Shown here: in pieces, positions 8,306 to 20,400 of the stretch | Numbering within the stretch: the stretch's first letter is position 1 | Layout of the letters: the number at the start of each line of letters is the position of its first letter | Assembly: GCA_002842045.1 (NCBI GenBank) | Contig: PHBX01000009.1 | Location: forward strand, 186,001-250,000 | DNA length: 64,000 nt | Direction: 5' to 3' | DNA from: Chloroflexi bacterium HGW-Chloroflexi-3 | GTDB lineage: Bacteria; Chloroflexota; Anaerolineae; Anaerolineales; Anaerolineaceae | Notes under the pieces: model-generated | The model's database searches: none | Seen by the model: the letters and a program-made list of their open reading frames with translations, nothing else | What the model was told of the DNA's origin: nothing | Translations under genes and position numbers: made by a program

Positions 8306-10180
8306 TCATTCGGTAGCTAAAATCTCATAAATCCAGACCCCGTTTTGCTGGAAAACTACCGCTACATTCGGGCATGAGATCATCGCATTCGGTTGTAATG
8401 AACCTTTCCCCTCGCGCAGATACACGTATGAAAGGCGGGCATCTTTGACGAGAGACCAGAAACCATCATCACAGGCATGCACCAAAGATGCCCGTTCCAT
8501 CCAGTTCACCCATTGTGCCTTCTCTTCTGTTGTTCCATAACCATACAAGCCCGGCAAGGCGATTGCAAATCGTCCCGTTTTCGGCAGGATCCAATATCCC
8601 CCATCCACCCCTCTGTACATCTGGTATTGCCAGATGGTTGTATTGGTCAGAAATCTCGCATCTTCAGGTATATGGTCATCAATCCACTCCAAAGCAGTCC
8701 AATCCGCTTGATCTGCCAATATCGTAACCGGATTGGTTACATGCCTGGTTTGCCAGGCACCCCACATCAACATACCGAACGAACCCAAAATCAAAACAAC
8801 CTGTCCTGCATATTGGTGGATTCGGCTTTGCAGCCATTCACTTAATTTCACCCATCCATAGGATAACAGCAGGCTGGCTGGAATGAACAATACAATCGCC
8901 ATATGATCCGGACGGAATGGCCCAAAGCGCAATCCCCATGGGAATGACAAAAGCACCATTATACTTGTCCAAAGCGCCATTCCACGGCTTTTCCTCTGCC
9001 ACCAGACCAAAATCAAGCCCAACAATGCTCCGCCCATGAGGAAATAATTGTGGGTAGGACCCAGCAAATAAAGGATGTATTGATAGGAATTCAGATTCTC
9101 AGTTTTCGGTAGCACCACCTGAACACTCACCTGAGATGCCTGAGCGCTCAACATGCGCAGCAACCACGGCAGGGCAATCAGAATTCCTCCCGCTGAAGCC
9201 AGCGCTATTGGCCATACACTCTTGAAAATCCATTTGCGATTCTCTGGATCTTTACTGCGATACCAGGTAACCCCGCGTTCGATCACCAGACTTAACAGGA
9301 ATAGCCCAAAATAAAACAAAGCCAGATAATGAACCAATGCCAACCCAGCCGTCAGAACCAGCAATCGCGCGGCTCGTTCCTTTGAGAATCCATTCATCAG
9401 CAGTTCATACGCAACTGCCATAGCCGGTAACATTACCAATAGCCCGGTCAGCAATGTGTAGCGACCCCAGGTCACGTAATAGGCTGGCATTTGAAACGCA
9501 AAACCTACCAGCAGAGCTGCCAGAACTGCAGGAAGCGTCTCACGCCACAAACCTTTGCTCAATCGGTAGATCCCCAGCACCACCAGTCCATTGATCACCT
9601 GCCCAAACCATAACACCGCCTGAACCGGTTCCAGCTGGCTGATCCAGCTGAATAGAGCGGCAATTAAATGAAAGCCATAATGATAAAACAAAGGCACATC
9701 CAGATCTGGTGCCAGGGTCTCAGGCAGTCCACCATAATCAATGATCTTCTGGGTGATCAAGACATGATGGACCGAGTCCACCCAGGCCGGGAATACCAGT
9801 TCTTTTGCCTGATAAAAGCGAAAAGCCACCACCAGCAACAATACCAATCCAATCCCCAATAACCACCACAGATGAACCCTCTTAATGTCAGCCTGATGTT
9901 TCATTAACAAATACAGGGCAATGATCGCCATCACAACAATCAACACCACGATCAACACCACGATCAATCCCCCGGAAAACCGCCAACCCAGGAAAAAGAA
10001 GATCATACCCAGAATTGCCATGCTGGAGATGCTTAAGCCAATCATGTCCCCCAGCCGTTCTGCTACATCACGGTCATCATTTTTAAAGCATAAGATCCAT
10101 ACCAGCCCTGGAAGCGTCAGCACCAGAATGGCAGTTGCAGCCAGGAGTAAATGTTCAGAGAAAGGGTAGGATAAGATCAT
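8306..10180 (-). CDS. Large multi-pass membrane protein, possibly GT-C glycosyltransferase-like
   Basis: This 624-residue protein is not recognised with certainty. It shows roughly 13-15 hydrophobic helices starting at residue 10. An extracytoplasmic loop with FPAWVDSVHHVLI and a DVPLFYHYGFHLI segment lies around residues 130-175, and a C-terminal soluble tail of about 120 residues contains LEWIDDHIPEDARFL. The layout of many helices, an acidic residue in the first long loop and a soluble C-terminal domain resembles GT-C type glycosyltransferases and DUF6541-like membrane proteins. It probably acts in the membrane on a polyprenyl-linked sugar, but this is inference. The gene follows rpoD after a terminator-like hairpin and has no clear ribosome site. 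Confidence 0.7.
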   Translation of the reverse strand: MILSYPFSEHLLLAATAILVLTLPGLVWILCFKNDDRDVAERLGDMIGLSISSMAILGMIFFFLGWRFSGGLIVVLIVVLIVVMAIIALYLLMKHQADIKRVHLWWLLGIGLVLLLVVAFRFYQAKELVFPAWVDSVHHVLITQKIIDYGGLPETLAPDLDVPLFYHYGFHLIAALFSWISQLEPVQAVLWFGQVINGLVVLGIYRLSKGLWRETLPAVLAALLVGFAFQMPAYYVTWGRYTLLTGLLVMLPAMAVAYELLMNGFSKERAARLLVLTAGLALVHYLALFYFGLFLLSLVIERGVTWYRSKDPENRKWIFKSVWPIALASAGGILIALPWLLRMLSAQASQVSVQVVLPKTENLNSYQYILYLLGPTHNYFLMGGALLGLILVWWQRKSRGMALWTSIMVLLSFPWGLRFGPFRPDHMAIVLFIPASLLLSYGWVKLSEWLQSRIHQYAGQVVLILGSFGMLMWGAWQTRHVTNPVTILADQADWTALEWIDDHIPEDARFLTNTTIWQYQMYRGVDGGYWILPKTGRFAIALPGLYGYGTTEEKAQWVNWMERASLVHACDDGFWSLVKDARLSYVYLREGKGSLQPNAMISCPNVAVVFQQNGVWIYEILATE

Positions 10181-10189
10181 GTGTCGGAT

Positions 10190-10225
10190 TAAAAATCAAA
10201 TCAATGATCTTGACAGATCTGATTT
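10190..10225 (-). terminator. Rho-independent terminator after rpoD
   Basis: On the minus strand AAATCA and GATC pair with a later GATC and TGATTT around a six-base loop with a two-base bulge, and the arm is followed by GATTTTT. It starts within a few bases of the rpoD stop and separates the dnaG-rpoD unit from the membrane-protein gene. Confidence 0.5.
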
Positions 10226-10229
10226 CTTG

Positions 10230-11903
10230 TCAGGATAGATATTCGCGTAAGTGCCTGCTGCGGGTGGGATGACGCAACTTTCTTAATGCTTTGGCCTCAA
10301 TCTGGCGGATGCGTTCCCGGGTTACATTGAAATACCGGCTGACTTCTTCCAATGTGTGATCTTTGCCGTCAATCAAACCGAAGCGCAATTCTAACACCTG
10401 TCGTTCGCGTTCGGAGAGAGCACCCAGGGCATTTTGCACTTGTTCGCGTAACATCTCACGTGCAGCTGCATCCATCGGCTCAAGTGCATCGTCATCCTCA
10501 ATAAAATCACCCAGCTGGCTGCTATCCTCATCACCTACCGGGCGTTCCAAGGAAACAGGTTCTTCAGCCGATTGTAAGATCCGTTGTACTTTAGCAGTCG
10601 CTGCCGACCAGCGTGCCTGCAGATCAAAATCAATGGGGATATCAAGTTTGCGGCAGTGTTGAATCTCAAGCGTATCCACTTCCGAGAGAAAGCCTGATTC
10701 TAATGCCAGCTCTTCATGGCTGGGTTCTCTGCCTAATTTCTGTACCAGGGTGCGTTGCACACGCAAGAGACGCGTGATTGCTTCAAATAAATGCACGGGA
10801 ATACGGATGGTACGCGCCTGCTCGGCTATGTAACGGCTGATGGACTGTCGTATCCACCAGGTGGCATACGTACTGAACTTGAATCCACGGGTCGGATCAA
10901 ATTTTGCCACTGCCCTTAATAAACCAAGATTACCCTCCTGAATCAAGTCCAGGAAGGAGATGCCGCGGCCCAGATAGCGTTTGGCAATACTGACCACCAG
11001 ACGTAAATTGGCACGAATCAGGCTCTGATTGGCTTCTTCTGCCAGCCAGCGTACCTGATCCATCTCAACCGTCAACACATCTTCCGATGGCAGGAATTTA
11101 TCGAAGGAACTGCGGCGTGGTAATTTTTTCTTTTCCTGCAAGTAACGAATCAGTTTGCTGGATGTCTCGATGGGTAATAAATATAAACACAAAAAGCCTT
11201 TGAAGGCATGCTGTACCAGACCATCCCAATCCGAATTCTTACCCCACATGCCATTATCCAGATAGGAGCGTAAATACGAAGGTTCATCTGCCTGCCAGGT
11301 GCGACGTAAAAGCTGTGATTCCAGAAGAACAAGATCAATATCTGGTCCTTCGCCCTTTGCATAACTATCGACATCACCCATCAAGGCTTTCCAGGATTCA
11401 TATAAATTATCAACGACAGTGACGTAAATCGCGTTATAGTAACCAGGTGCACCCTTTTCTACATCCACATGGATCAGAATCTGATCCAGCAATCGTTCCG
11501 CTTCGATGCGAGCTGCCAGGCGGAATTCACTATCAGCATCCAGCAGATCAATACGACCGATCTCCTTTAAATACAATCGTACCGGATCTTCCGATAAATC
11601 TCCTGAGATGGCCGCTTCCAAAATTTCGATGGGGTCATCAATAACATCTTCGTCTTCATCCGAACTGGATTCAGCTTCGGTGTTATCGTCTTCTTTCCAT
11701 TCTCCACCATCCTCATTTTCTGGTGATAGAATTTCTTTCTTTTTATTACGCCCACGGGTTGCTTTACGTGGTTTGGTCTGTACTATTTTTTCTAGAAGCG
11801 GTTGATCATCGATTGGATCTTCTATATTATCATCCGATGGACGATTTTTTTCTAAATCAGGATCAGATGTAATTAATTTTTCCGGCGTTTTCTTTTTGGG
11901 CAT
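10230..11903 (-). CDS. rpoD: RNA polymerase primary sigma factor
   Basis: This is the housekeeping sigma factor. After a charged, low-complexity N-terminus (residues 1-90) come region 1.2 ([16 protein letters not shown], about 95-110), region 2 with [30 protein letters not shown] and [13 protein letters not shown] (about 300-370), region 3, and region 4 with [15 protein letters not shown] and the helix-turn-helix [18 protein letters not shown] (about 500-545). Between regions 1.2 and 2 there is an unusual non-conserved stretch of about 170 residues. The frame opens at a TTG at 11936 inside dnaG. I chose the ATG at 11903 because a -10-like box lies exactly 6 nt upstream and no Shine-Dalgarno exists. 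It follows dnaG, as in the macromolecular-synthesis operon. Confidence 0.95.
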   Translation of the reverse strand: MPKKKTPEKLITSDPDLEKNRPSDDNIEDPIDDQPLLEKIVQTKPRKATRGRNKKKEILSPENEDGGEWKEDDNTEAESSSDEDEDVIDDPIEILEAAISGDLSEDPVRLYLKEIGRIDLLDADSEFRLAARIEAERLLDQILIHVDVEKGAPGYYNAIYVTVVDNLYESWKALMGDVDSYAKGEGPDIDLVLLESQLLRRTWQADEPSYLRSYLDNGMWGKNSDWDGLVQHAFKGFLCLYLLPIETSSKLIRYLQEKKKLPRRSSFDKFLPSEDVLTVEMDQVRWLAEEANQSLIRANLRLVVSIAKRYLGRGISFLDLIQEGNLGLLRAVAKFDPTRGFKFSTYATWWIRQSISRYIAEQARTIRIPVHLFEAITRLLRVQRTLVQKLGREPSHEELALESGFLSEVDTLEIQHCRKLDIPIDFDLQARWSAATAKVQRILQSAEEPVSLERPVGDEDSSQLGDFIEDDDALEPMDAAAREMLREQVQNALGALSERERQVLELRFGLIDGKDHTLEEVSRYFNVTRERIRQIEAKALRKLRHPTRSRHLREYLS

Positions 11904-11909
11904 AGGATA

Positions 11910-11918
11910 TTTATACCA
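11910..11918 (-). promoter_or_regulatory. Extended -10 promoter for a leaderless rpoD transcript
   Basis: The minus strand reads TGGTATAAA, then six bases, then the rpoD ATG. An extended -10 at this distance would place the transcription start on or next to the ATG. The site lies just upstream of the dnaG stop codon region and would give rpoD expression independent of dnaG. The -35 region is weak. Confidence 0.4.
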
Positions 11919-11928
11919 TAATTTATTT

Positions 11929-13842
11929 TTAATCAAGTTGAATCAGACGCCCCAATGCCAGGTCAAGACGCGACCTCATCAGCGTATAATGGAGCATATT
12001 ATCCTGATATGGGTTAATGCCAGACTCACCTGCTTCCTGCATTTCTTCCATCAAAAAGCGCATCTGCTGTAATCCATCATTCACCCGCACCAGGCGTAGT
12101 TTCATCAATGTACGGATCAAATCTTCCTGCAATTTCTGGGCCAATTTATTCTCCAACATCGGATCATTCTGCAACTCATCCACCAGTGATGTTAATTCTT
12201 CAGGAATATGTTCTATCAGATAAGCCTGTGGTTCCTGGCGATCCTGCTCCAAAGATTGCATGATTAAACGAGCCAGAATTTGAAAATCGACGTATTCAAA
12301 ATCGGTCACATCCATGCGGTTCAGACCATTTTTGTGTAAAGCCCGATCCAGAACATGCAGCCACTCCGGATCCTGCAAGAGCAGCCGTAAACAATGTTTT
12401 TCCAGTGATCTTGACAATAGTTCGTTGGTTCTTACCACTGGCCTTGTTTCAACTTCCACGGCTTGTTGTTCTTTTGGTCTGCGGCGTACTGGCGAAGAGG
12501 TTCGCGCAGGGGAACCATCCCCGACCAATGCCCGTTCATCCACCTTCAATAAGCGTGCCAAACGTTGTCGATAAGCATCCCGTTCCACTGCATTGGGAAT
12601 ATCTTCAATTAACGGCAGCACACGGGTGGATATCTCCCGTTTCACCTTGGGATCATCCAGGTCTTTCTGGCTGGCGAGGGTTTCCATTACATGCAGGACA
12701 ATGGGTTTGGCCAATTCCACGATCTTACGCCACTCTTCCGGGTCACGCAGAACAATCTCATCCGGGTCCATCCCTTGCGGAATAGTGGTAACGCGTACAT
12801 CGGCTTCCAAACGTGCTTCATAACGCAGCAAACCGCGTGGATTAAAGCTGATCTCTTCGCTGTGATCCAATGCCTGGCGGGCTATTTCCAACCCGCGCAG
12901 GGTGGCTTTCTCACCGGCTGCATCAGCGTCCAAAGCCAAAACGATCCGGCGGGTAAAGCGTTTCAACAAGCGCATCTGATCTTCCGTCAAAGCGGTTCCC
13001 ATCGGTGAGACCGTATTCAGGAAGCCTGCCTGATAAGGAACGATTACGTCCATATATCCTTCGACAATCACCACCTGATCTTCTGCCCGGATGGCTTTAC
13101 GAGCCAGATTCAAGCCGTACAACAGGCGACCTTTATCAAATAAAGGCGTTTGTGGGGAGTTCAGGTATTTGGGTACATCATCCGGATCCAGCACCCTGGC
13201 TCCAAATCCAGACATTCGGCCACCCATTTCGCGGATTGCAAACATCAAGCGGTTACGGAAGCGGTCATAGGCTCCGCCACCTTCCCGTTGAGTCACCAGT
13301 CCGGATTCGATCAAATCCAATTCAGAGTAGCCCTTGCCCAAAAAATACTGGTGGGTGACATCCCAAGAAGCTGGCGCAAATCCCAGCCCAAAGGTTTCAA
13401 TCGTCTCGCGTGTAACGCCACGTTGCAAGAGATAATTAAGGGCATATTTTCCTTCGGGTGACTGCAACAATTGATGCTGGTAAAACGTCACCGCTTCTTC
13501 CAATAATTGACGGTAGCGGTCGTATTGTTCGTCTTGTTCTTTTTGTTCTTCGGTTTGGGGTTGCAATTCCACACCTGCTTTTTCAGCCAGGTAACGCAGG
13601 GTTTCAGCAAAATCCCAACCTTCTTTTTTCATGACGTATTTGAAGATATCGCCGCCCTCATTACATTGACCAAAACAACGCCAGGTGCCGGAATCGGGGA
13701 AGACAACAAAAGCAGGCGTGCGCTTGTTGTCATGGAACGGGCAAAAACCCAGATAATTTTTCCCGGAGCGGCGTAGCTTTACAGAATCGGAAACCAGATC
13801 AAGTATGTCTATCCGATTCTTAATCTCATCAACAGTTGTCAT
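11929..13842 (-). CDS. dnaG: DNA primase
   Basis: This 637-residue primase makes RNA primers for replication. The N-terminal zinc-binding domain shows the ligands in [11 protein letters not shown] and [12 protein letters not shown] (about residues 34-65). The catalytic core follows, with the Toprim motifs [10 protein letters not shown] (about 260) and LALDADAAG (about 308). The C-terminal third, from about 450, is the poorly conserved helicase-binding part and includes a basic, proline-rich linker near 440. The start ATG at 13842 has a GAGG site a few bases upstream. It lies between glyQS and rpoD on the same strand, the classical neighbourhood for dnaG. Confidence 0.96.
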   Translation of the reverse strand: MTTVDEIKNRIDILDLVSDSVKLRRSGKNYLGFCPFHDNKRTPAFVVFPDSGTWRCFGQCNEGGDIFKYVMKKEGWDFAETLRYLAEKAGVELQPQTEEQKEQDEQYDRYRQLLEEAVTFYQHQLLQSPEGKYALNYLLQRGVTRETIETFGLGFAPASWDVTHQYFLGKGYSELDLIESGLVTQREGGGAYDRFRNRLMFAIREMGGRMSGFGARVLDPDDVPKYLNSPQTPLFDKGRLLYGLNLARKAIRAEDQVVIVEGYMDVIVPYQAGFLNTVSPMGTALTEDQMRLLKRFTRRIVLALDADAAGEKATLRGLEIARQALDHSEEISFNPRGLLRYEARLEADVRVTTIPQGMDPDEIVLRDPEEWRKIVELAKPIVLHVMETLASQKDLDDPKVKREISTRVLPLIEDIPNAVERDAYRQRLARLLKVDERALVGDGSPARTSSPVRRRPKEQQAVEVETRPVVRTNELLSRSLEKHCLRLLLQDPEWLHVLDRALHKNGLNRMDVTDFEYVDFQILARLIMQSLEQDRQEPQAYLIEHIPEELTSLVDELQNDPMLENKLAQKLQEDLIRTLMKLRLVRVNDGLQQMRFLMEEMQEAGESGINPYQDNMLHYTLMRSRLDLALGRLIQLD

Positions 13843-13859
13843 CCTTGCCTCGGTTTGAT

Positions 13860-13888
13860 TCTATATCAGAAAGCAGATTTCTGCCCAA
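13860..13888 (-). promoter_or_regulatory. Candidate promoter of dnaG
   Basis: The minus strand reads TTGGGC, 17 nt, then TGATATAGA with an extended TG element. The -35 match is poor and the -10 is moderate. It lies in the only gap between glyQS and dnaG, so dnaG-rpoD may be transcribed partly on its own. Confidence 0.4.
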
Positions 13889-13925
13889 TCATAATCAAGT
13901 TTTTTTGAAGTGATAAGCAAAGATA

Positions 13926-16900
13926 CTAGAAACCTTCCAGATGCGAAAAATCGGCCACACCCTGTGCAAGCAAGGCAATACCCTGCAGCATGCCTAACCG
14001 ATTTTCCCTAACCGCCTGATCCTCTGCCATCACCAAGACTTCATCGAAGAATTGATTAATCACCGGCATTAAAGGCATAAATACGTGGAAGAAATCAGCC
14101 ATCGAACCTTGTCTGCGCTCAAAATTGGAAACCGAAACAAGTCCGGCATACAGTTCCCGTTCCGAGTCTTCTTTTAATAGCGTGGGGCTTACCTGGTATA
14201 CAGTTTTTAGATCGCGGGTAATGCGCACACAACGCGAGTAGGTTGGTAAAATCTTCTCCCAATCACTACGTTTGATCCAGTCCATTAATGTTTGAATGGC
14301 GCGCACAGCCGCTGCCGGGTTATGACCTTGCTCAGCCAGTACCGCTGCGACTACATCATAGCGGTAGCCCTGTTCCAACAAACTGCTCTGCAAGCGACCA
14401 TTGATAAATTCCATGCAGGATTTCATATCTTCAGGTTTCATTTCCAGGGGCAAAACGGATGCCGCCAGGTGGATCCCTTCCCGAAGGTCAAAATCCAGAT
14501 CCCAGGCAATCAACATTTGCACCAGTCCCAGAGCGGCACGTCGTTGGGCAAAGGGATCTTTGGTACCACTGGGTGCCAGTCCAGCCGCGAATAATCCAGC
14601 CAGCGTATCCAGCCGATCGGCCAGGCTCAGCACCATACCGGGACGTGTACCTGGCATCTGATCACCGGTAAAGCGTGGCAGGTAATGCTCATATATCGCT
14701 TTGGCGACCTCTTCCAACTCACCAGACTTTAAGGCATAATAACGCCCCATCACACCCTGCAGCGATGTCATTTCAATTACCATGTGGGTCATCAAATCGG
14801 CTTTGCACAAATAAGCAGCACGACGGGTAACCCGTGACTCAATCTCTGTCAGGTTGAAGAATTGGATCAGATTGGAAAGAACTTTTTCAATCCGTTCGGT
14901 CTTGTCCAGCATGGTACCCAATTTGAATTGGAAAGTTAATCCTGAAAGCGATTGGCGTATTTCTGCCAGATTACTCTTCAAATCCTCTTTGATGAAGAAA
15001 GCTGCATCCGCAAAACGGGCGCGTACAACCTGTTCATTTCCATCCACAACCAGATCCAGATGCTGATGATCACCATTGCGAACACCAATAAAGAATTTCA
15101 TCAGGTTTCCATTCAGATCAAAAACAGGAAAATAACGTTGATGTTTCTTCATCACCGAAATCAACACTTCGGGCGGTAATGCAAGATATTCTTCTTCAAA
15201 ACTACCCACAAACGCGGTTGGAGATTCCACCATCATGGTGACTTCATCCAGCAATTCTTCATCCAGCTTGTTCTCAGCGCCACCCAGTTCTTTGATCTTG
15301 GCTTTGACCTGTTTCTCGATTTCTGTTCTTCTTTTAACTGGATCAATCACGATGTTCTGTTTTTCCAACACCTTAAAATAACCGGTCGGATGATCGACCG
15401 AAACGATTTCCGGTTCCAGAAAACGCAACCCTCTCGTTTGCAGACTGCCGACGAAACCGGCGTATTGGAATGGGATCAACTGGTCACCCAACATTGCCAA
15501 TAGCCAGCGAATCGGGCGGGAAAAAGCCACATTGGACTCATTCCAGCGCATGGATTTATCAAATTTTAAATTGGCAATCACAGCAGGAAGCGTTTCCGCC
15601 AGCACCTGAATGGCTGCCCGTCCGATTTGTTGCACCTGGACAGTGACATAGCGTCCACCATCTATCTCAGAAATCCTCAATTCAGAAACATCTACACCTT
15701 TTCCACGCGCGAAACCTTCTGCGGCTTTGGTGGGAGTTCCATCCGGGTTAAACGCACGATCAGCAGGCGGACCTTTGACGACCTGCACGAGATCAGTCTG
15801 TCTTAACCCCAGTCCGTCCACCACTACGACCAGGCGACGGGGCGTGCCAAACACCTGCACGTCAGCATGTGCTAAACGTAACTCATCCAGTAAGGCTGGC
15901 ACTCGTTCTTTGAGTTGATTCAGAGCAGATTTGAGATCCCCTACCGGCAATTCTTCACAGCCAATTTCGAACAGGAAGGGTGCAATGCCTGTTAATTGAT
16001 CGACGTCCACCATGATGGCTTCTGTTTGCGCAACCGATTCCTTGGTCTCAGATTTTTTGGTTTTCCAGGGGAACTCCATCTCTTCGCGTTGTTTGTAATA
16101 AGCCTCTGCCACCCGCCGCGAAATTTCACGCATACGGGAAAACAAAGCCTGTCGTTCTGTGACACCTACCGCGCCACGCGTATCCAGCACGTTAAATGTA
16201 TGGGAGCATTTGAGTACACTATCATGGGCAGGTAAGACCAATCCCTGGTTTAGTGCTTCGTTTGCTTCGGCTTCAAACAGGTCAAACATCTGTCGTAAAC
16301 GGGTAATATCTGCTACTTCAAAATAATATTTGCTGTGTTCCTGTTCCCCTTTAAGATGCACATCCCCATAGGTGCGATCGGGACTCCATTGAATATCCTT
16401 AAAGTTATTCACTTTCTGCAATGCCATGGCGATGCGTTCCAGACCGTAGGTGATTTCCACCGAGACGGGTTCCATGGGCATGCCACCTGCCTGCTGGAAA
16501 TATGTGAATTGGGTGATTTCCTGACCATCCAGCCAGACTTCCCAACCAAGACCCCAGGCGCCTAATGCCGGGGATTCCCAATTATCCTCCACAAAGCGGA
16601 TATCATGTTCAGCCGGATTGACTCCCAAAGCCTGTAATGATTTCAAATAAATTTCCTGTGGGTTGCCCGGGTCGGGTTTGAGGATCACTTGAAACTGAGT
16701 ATGCATCTGTAAACGGTTGGGGTTCTCCCCATAGCGGCCGTCATCCGGGCGTACAGATGGTTCCACATAAGCCACATTCCAGGGTTCTGGACCCAATACG
16801 CGCAGTGAGGTAGCCGGATTCATGGTACCGGCACCTACCTGGGTGTAGTAAGGCTGCCAGATAAGACAACCCTGATCATTCCAGAATTGTTGTAATTTCA

Positions 16901-16928
16901 AAATGATGGATTGAAAATCCAGGCTCAT
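13926..16928 (-). CDS. glyQS: Glycyl-tRNA synthetase, alpha and beta subunits fused
   Basis: This roughly 1000-residue protein joins both subunits of bacterial-type GlyRS. Residues 1-290 are the alpha (catalytic) part, with [36 protein letters not shown] and [14 protein letters not shown] charged linker of about 30 residues is followed by the beta part, which starts with [15 protein letters not shown] and runs to the C-terminal anticodon-binding region. Most bacteria encode the two as separate genes; single-chain forms are known in chlamydiae and some other lineages. The ATG at 16928 is preceded by a strong GGAGGA site, so I reject the nine-residue-longer start. It attaches glycine to tRNA-Gly in the cytoplasm. 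Confidence 0.96.
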   Translation of the reverse strand: MSLDFQSIILKLQQFWNDQGCLIWQPYYTQVGAGTMNPATSLRVLGPEPWNVAYVEPSVRPDDGRYGENPNRLQMHTQFQVILKPDPGNPQEIYLKSLQALGVNPAEHDIRFVEDNWESPALGAWGLGWEVWLDGQEITQFTYFQQAGGMPMEPVSVEITYGLERIAMALQKVNNFKDIQWSPDRTYGDVHLKGEQEHSKYYFEVADITRLRQMFDLFEAEANEALNQGLVLPAHDSVLKCSHTFNVLDTRGAVGVTERQALFSRMREISRRVAEAYYKQREEMEFPWKTKKSETKESVAQTEAIMVDVDQLTGIAPFLFEIGCEELPVGDLKSALNQLKERVPALLDELRLAHADVQVFGTPRRLVVVVDGLGLRQTDLVQVVKGPPADRAFNPDGTPTKAAEGFARGKGVDVSELRISEIDGGRYVTVQVQQIGRAAIQVLAETLPAVIANLKFDKSMRWNESNVAFSRPIRWLLAMLGDQLIPFQYAGFVGSLQTRGLRFLEPEIVSVDHPTGYFKVLEKQNIVIDPVKRRTEIEKQVKAKIKELGGAENKLDEELLDEVTMMVESPTAFVGSFEEEYLALPPEVLISVMKKHQRYFPVFDLNGNLMKFFIGVRNGDHQHLDLVVDGNEQVVRARFADAAFFIKEDLKSNLAEIRQSLSGLTFQFKLGTMLDKTERIEKVLSNLIQFFNLTEIESRVTRRAAYLCKADLMTHMVIEMTSLQGVMGRYYALKSGELEEVAKAIYEHYLPRFTGDQMPGTRPGMVLSLADRLDTLAGLFAAGLAPSGTKDPFAQRRAALGLVQMLIAWDLDFDLREGIHLAASVLPLEMKPEDMKSCMEFINGRLQSSLLEQGYRYDVVAAVLAEQGHNPAAAVRAIQTLMDWIKRSDWEKILPTYSRCVRITRDLKTVYQVSPTLLKEDSERELYAGLVSVSNFERRQGSMADFFHVFMPLMPVINQFFDEVLVMAEDQAVRENRLGMLQGIALLAQGVADFSHLEGF

Positions 16929-16988
16929 AGTCCTCCAAACCAAACTGTTGTGCAAAACATCGCAGTTAAATAAATAAATCGTCTAGCA

Positions 16989-16997
16989 ATTATACCA
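16989..16997 (-). promoter_or_regulatory. Extended -10 promoter of glyQS
   Basis: The minus strand reads TGGTATAAT, a perfect -10 with an extended TG element, about 60 nt before the glyQS start. No good -35 is found at 17 nt, which is tolerated by extended -10 promoters. Confidence 0.5.
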
Positions 16998-17073
16998 ATC
17001 AATCGGCTTGCAATGGATTTTGCGGCCACCTTTAGTTTTGAGGATTCGAACCTGAGTGATCTAATTTGAGATG

Positions 17074-17099
17074 ACTGGATTTACAAACTGGATTTACAA
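17074..17099. repeat. Tandem duplication of a 13-nt unit
   Basis: The unit ACTGGATTTACAA occurs twice in direct succession. It lies in the 545-bp gap between glyQS and the plus-strand ABC permease. Apart from two divergent promoters and this duplication, I see nothing else in the proximal half of the gap. Confidence 0.6.
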
Positions 17100-17207
17100 A
17101 ACTATATCTGGTTTAATGATATCCATATAATTATTAGCATTAAATTTTCTTAAACCTCACAAACAGATACGTTTGCGAGAGTATGATTTCGCATCACACA
17201 CGGTTTC

Positions 17208-17236
17208 TTGAACGTAAAATCAAAATTTGCTATACT
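17208..17236 (+). promoter_or_regulatory. Promoter of the FtsX-type ABC transporter genes
   Basis: TTGAAC, a 17-nt spacer and TATACT preceded by TGC give a well-spaced extended -10 promoter. Predicted transcription starts near 17243, about 230 nt before the permease start, leaving an unusually long leader. Confidence 0.6.
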
Positions 17237-17242
17237 ATTAAT

Positions 17243-17473
17243 CAGGATGGATACTTAAAGAAACTTAAGGTCGGGATAGCACGGAAGCCATAAATATCCG
17301 GAACTAGTTCGTTTCATTAAACCAATAATTTATAAAAATCACCAAATTCCTCTTTTAACTTTTATAAATAAATTGAAAACCTTATCAGTACAACTGGAGA
17401 GCCCTTTAGCCCTTCGAACAGGTTTATCTTTCCACGGGAATTATTGCTCAAAAAGAATTAGTTTCATTGGGAA
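17243..17473 (+). other. Long 5' leader with possible RNA structure
   Basis: The predicted transcript begins with a segment that can fold locally. CTTAA pairs with TTAAG across a six-base loop at about 17254-17269, followed by GGATA near 17274 pairing with TATCC near 17294 around a purine-rich loop with GCACGGAAGCC. A GAACTAGTTC palindrome follows. I do not recognise a known riboswitch: the conserved cores of the c-di-GMP, TPP, SAM, purine or glycine classes are absent. It may be a regulated leader or an ordinary untranslated region. Confidence 0.3.
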
Positions 17474-20400
17474 ATGGTTAAAATGTCAAAACCAAACATA
17501 TTTCTAAAATCCACTGTCCGGCAACCGATATTCACCATCTTTCTGCTTTTAATCATGGGTTTAATTTCTTTCGTTTTCATCACCAAAAGTGTTGAATATA
17601 TTTTGATTCAACGCGAGACAGAGGTGTTAGGCGGCTATTATCGCTCAATCGGTGTCCTTGAAAATATAAACGATCCTCGGTCTGGCGATCTTTCTCCAGG
17701 GGTTGAACTGGTCAAATCCAGCCCTTATTTTGCTTACGGTAACAAACCCGAAATTGTATCCGGAGTCATGACTGAAATACATAATAATAACTCCTTTGCA
17801 AACACTTTTCTTCTGAGGAGCGGATTACCTGAGGAATATTGGCCCAATACCCATAATACGGATATATGGTTTATTGGTGAACTTGTAGAAAAAGAGGAAA
17901 TGTTCCAAAGGGGAAATAAAGAAGGTAAATCGCTTGGATATGTGCTTAGATTTCACATTGATACCCTTTTGGCAGCTTATCCGGAGAATGCCAGGGAAGG
18001 AAGCCAGATAGTTCTTCTATTTATAAGTAAAGGGAATGAATCAGCCATACCAATCATTCAAGAAATGACATCAAACCAAAGGTACTTAATACGTGGCTGG
18101 GATGATATGGGTGCCATAAGCGATGAGTCAATGATATATGGTACCCGATTTTTGATTAAACCTTTGGACGATCAACAACTCTGGTATTTACCGGTGCCCA
18201 ATGAAGAGACCCTTGATTTCAGTTCCTCCGATTTGGCTCCAATCAAAAATAAAATAGACATATTAAATGAAAATATTCATACGCTTGGAATACTTGCCAC
18301 TGCTGACATGAGTGCCATGCCGAGAATGCAGGAAGCGTCCAACTTTTTTTACTTAACCGAAGGCAGATGGTTAAACTACAAGGATACACTTGAAGGTAAT
18401 AAAGTGTTGGTAATGCCAGAGTGTTTGGCAAAAGAGCGAGGGCTTGCCCTCGATGATGAGATTCAGCTTACTTTTCGCCCCCTGAAAGATACCTATTATG
18501 GTCATATTCGGGACGGGATAGATACAGAACAATGGCGAGGCTATCCGACCTATCAGGATACGTTTATGATTGTTGGTATATATAACTTCACAATGGAATG
18601 TGCTTATTGGGCTTATATTCCATCAGGTAGTTTACAACCGGGCTTTACATCTTTAACACAAGACCAATTTAGAGATGAGGTTGATTATAGTTTTGTTCTC
18701 GACTCACCCAAAAACCAGACTTTATTCATTCAGACCTATAAAGAACCCTTTCTGGAATTAGGCATCAGCCTGAAATTTCTTGAAAGTAATGGTCCAGCCT
18801 ATTGGGCAGCCGTCGGTCCAATTCGTCAATCGTCCACACTTGATCTACAAATCTTCAGTTTACTGCTGCTCGCCACGCTGGTGATGATGGTATTTCTTTA
18901 TCTCCTTCAACGTAAACGGGATCATGCAATATTAAGGGCATTAGGTGTGCCAATTGTCCACACCAAAGTACAACTGATCCTCCCCCTGATCTTGATTGGT
19001 GGATTGGGCATCATTGCAGGCAGTCTATTTTCCTGGAATTACGCCTTGGAATTGGCAAAGGATACTTTGTCAACCATCCCCACACCAGCTGGAGTTTACC
19101 CTTCTGCAGACCTTAACTTCAATTACCTGATCGGGTTCTGCCTTGTGATTTTCCTTCTTCTCATCGTCATTTCCTGGCTGGGAGTGATAATCCTCGCTAA
19201 AAAATCAGTGATTGAACTGCTTCAAGGGCAAACCAATAAACAAGAAAAAAGTCAAAAACTCGATAAATCTGCTTCCCATGCTGAAGGAAACGTTATTACT
19301 ACTTCACCCCAAATGGAATCCTCAACTGTCTTAGAAAATATTTCCAAATTATCGGCAGTAAACCTTACTGAGATGGAGAAACGAAGGGGTTCATCTCCCG
19401 CTTTTTTTGGGGAATACATCGTCAAACATGGAATTCGCTCCAGATTGAAGTCGTTATTAACGCTATCCATCGCGCTCGTATTTTTGATCGCATTAGGGTG
19501 GATACAACGCACATTGGAAATCAGTCAAACTGAAATTGATAATCTCTACGATACCACCATTATTGACGCAGATATCGTACCAGCTGATCCTTCTGCGCCA
19601 TCATACGGAGTAAAACGCAACACAGGGAATGGTTTTATTTACAGGAACACTGTCGACATTGTTCTGAATAGTGGATTGGTCATCGACAGTTCCCTCGAAG
19701 CGGATGCTCGTTGGATGGAGGTTCAGAGAATTGATACAAAAGCCAAATTCGAAGGGCCGTTTGCTGTGTATGCTTATGACAGTCCCGAATCCTTTTTATC
19801 CAGCCTGGCAGACCCTGAGTCACTGACTTTTGCAACCGGGTGGGATATAAATCAATTTGGCGAATATAGAGTAGTTGAAGACATCAAAAAAGAGGAAATC
19901 CCGATTCTTTTCCCAGCCAACTTGTTGGAAGATCTAGCGCTTGAGGTGGGTACAAAAATAATGATCACCGATCGGCTTACGAGTAAATATCAAGGCGTGA
20001 TCGTTGGACAATTTGCTGGCGAGAGAATAATCTCCGTTAATGGTATCAAAACCCAATTGATTGGCGCAGAACCGATTTTAATTCCACTTTCGGTGTTGAC
20101 TGCCATGGAAGGGGAGAATACGACCTTCACAGTAGTTCATTTCAGCCTTGATCCCAGCCATAACCGTGACCTTTCACAAGTCCGTTTGGAAATGGAAGAA
20201 GTGATTAAAGCGCCTGCTGCTGGGACAAAAGAATTACGCTTAATTATTTGGGACGAACAATTGAGGATTGTGATAAACCAATTGGAAAATAATATTTCCT
20301 TACTAAAAATATTGTTTCCTGTCGTAATGACTGTGTCAATCTTAATCGGAGCTGGATTGAGTTTACTGCTTTTGTTACAAACTAGTAAAGAAACTGCTAT

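Noticed and set aside
17031..17065. T-arm-like AGGTTCGAATCCT on the minus strand
   Set aside because: The stem has a C-C mismatch, and no acceptor end or anticodon arm can be formed. Treated as chance or a very degraded tRNA fragment.
17243..17310. c-di-GMP or guanidine riboswitch before the FtsX gene
   Set aside because: Only short resemblances (CACGGAAGCC, CCGG). The conserved GCAAAG core and the paired hairpins of these classes are missing.
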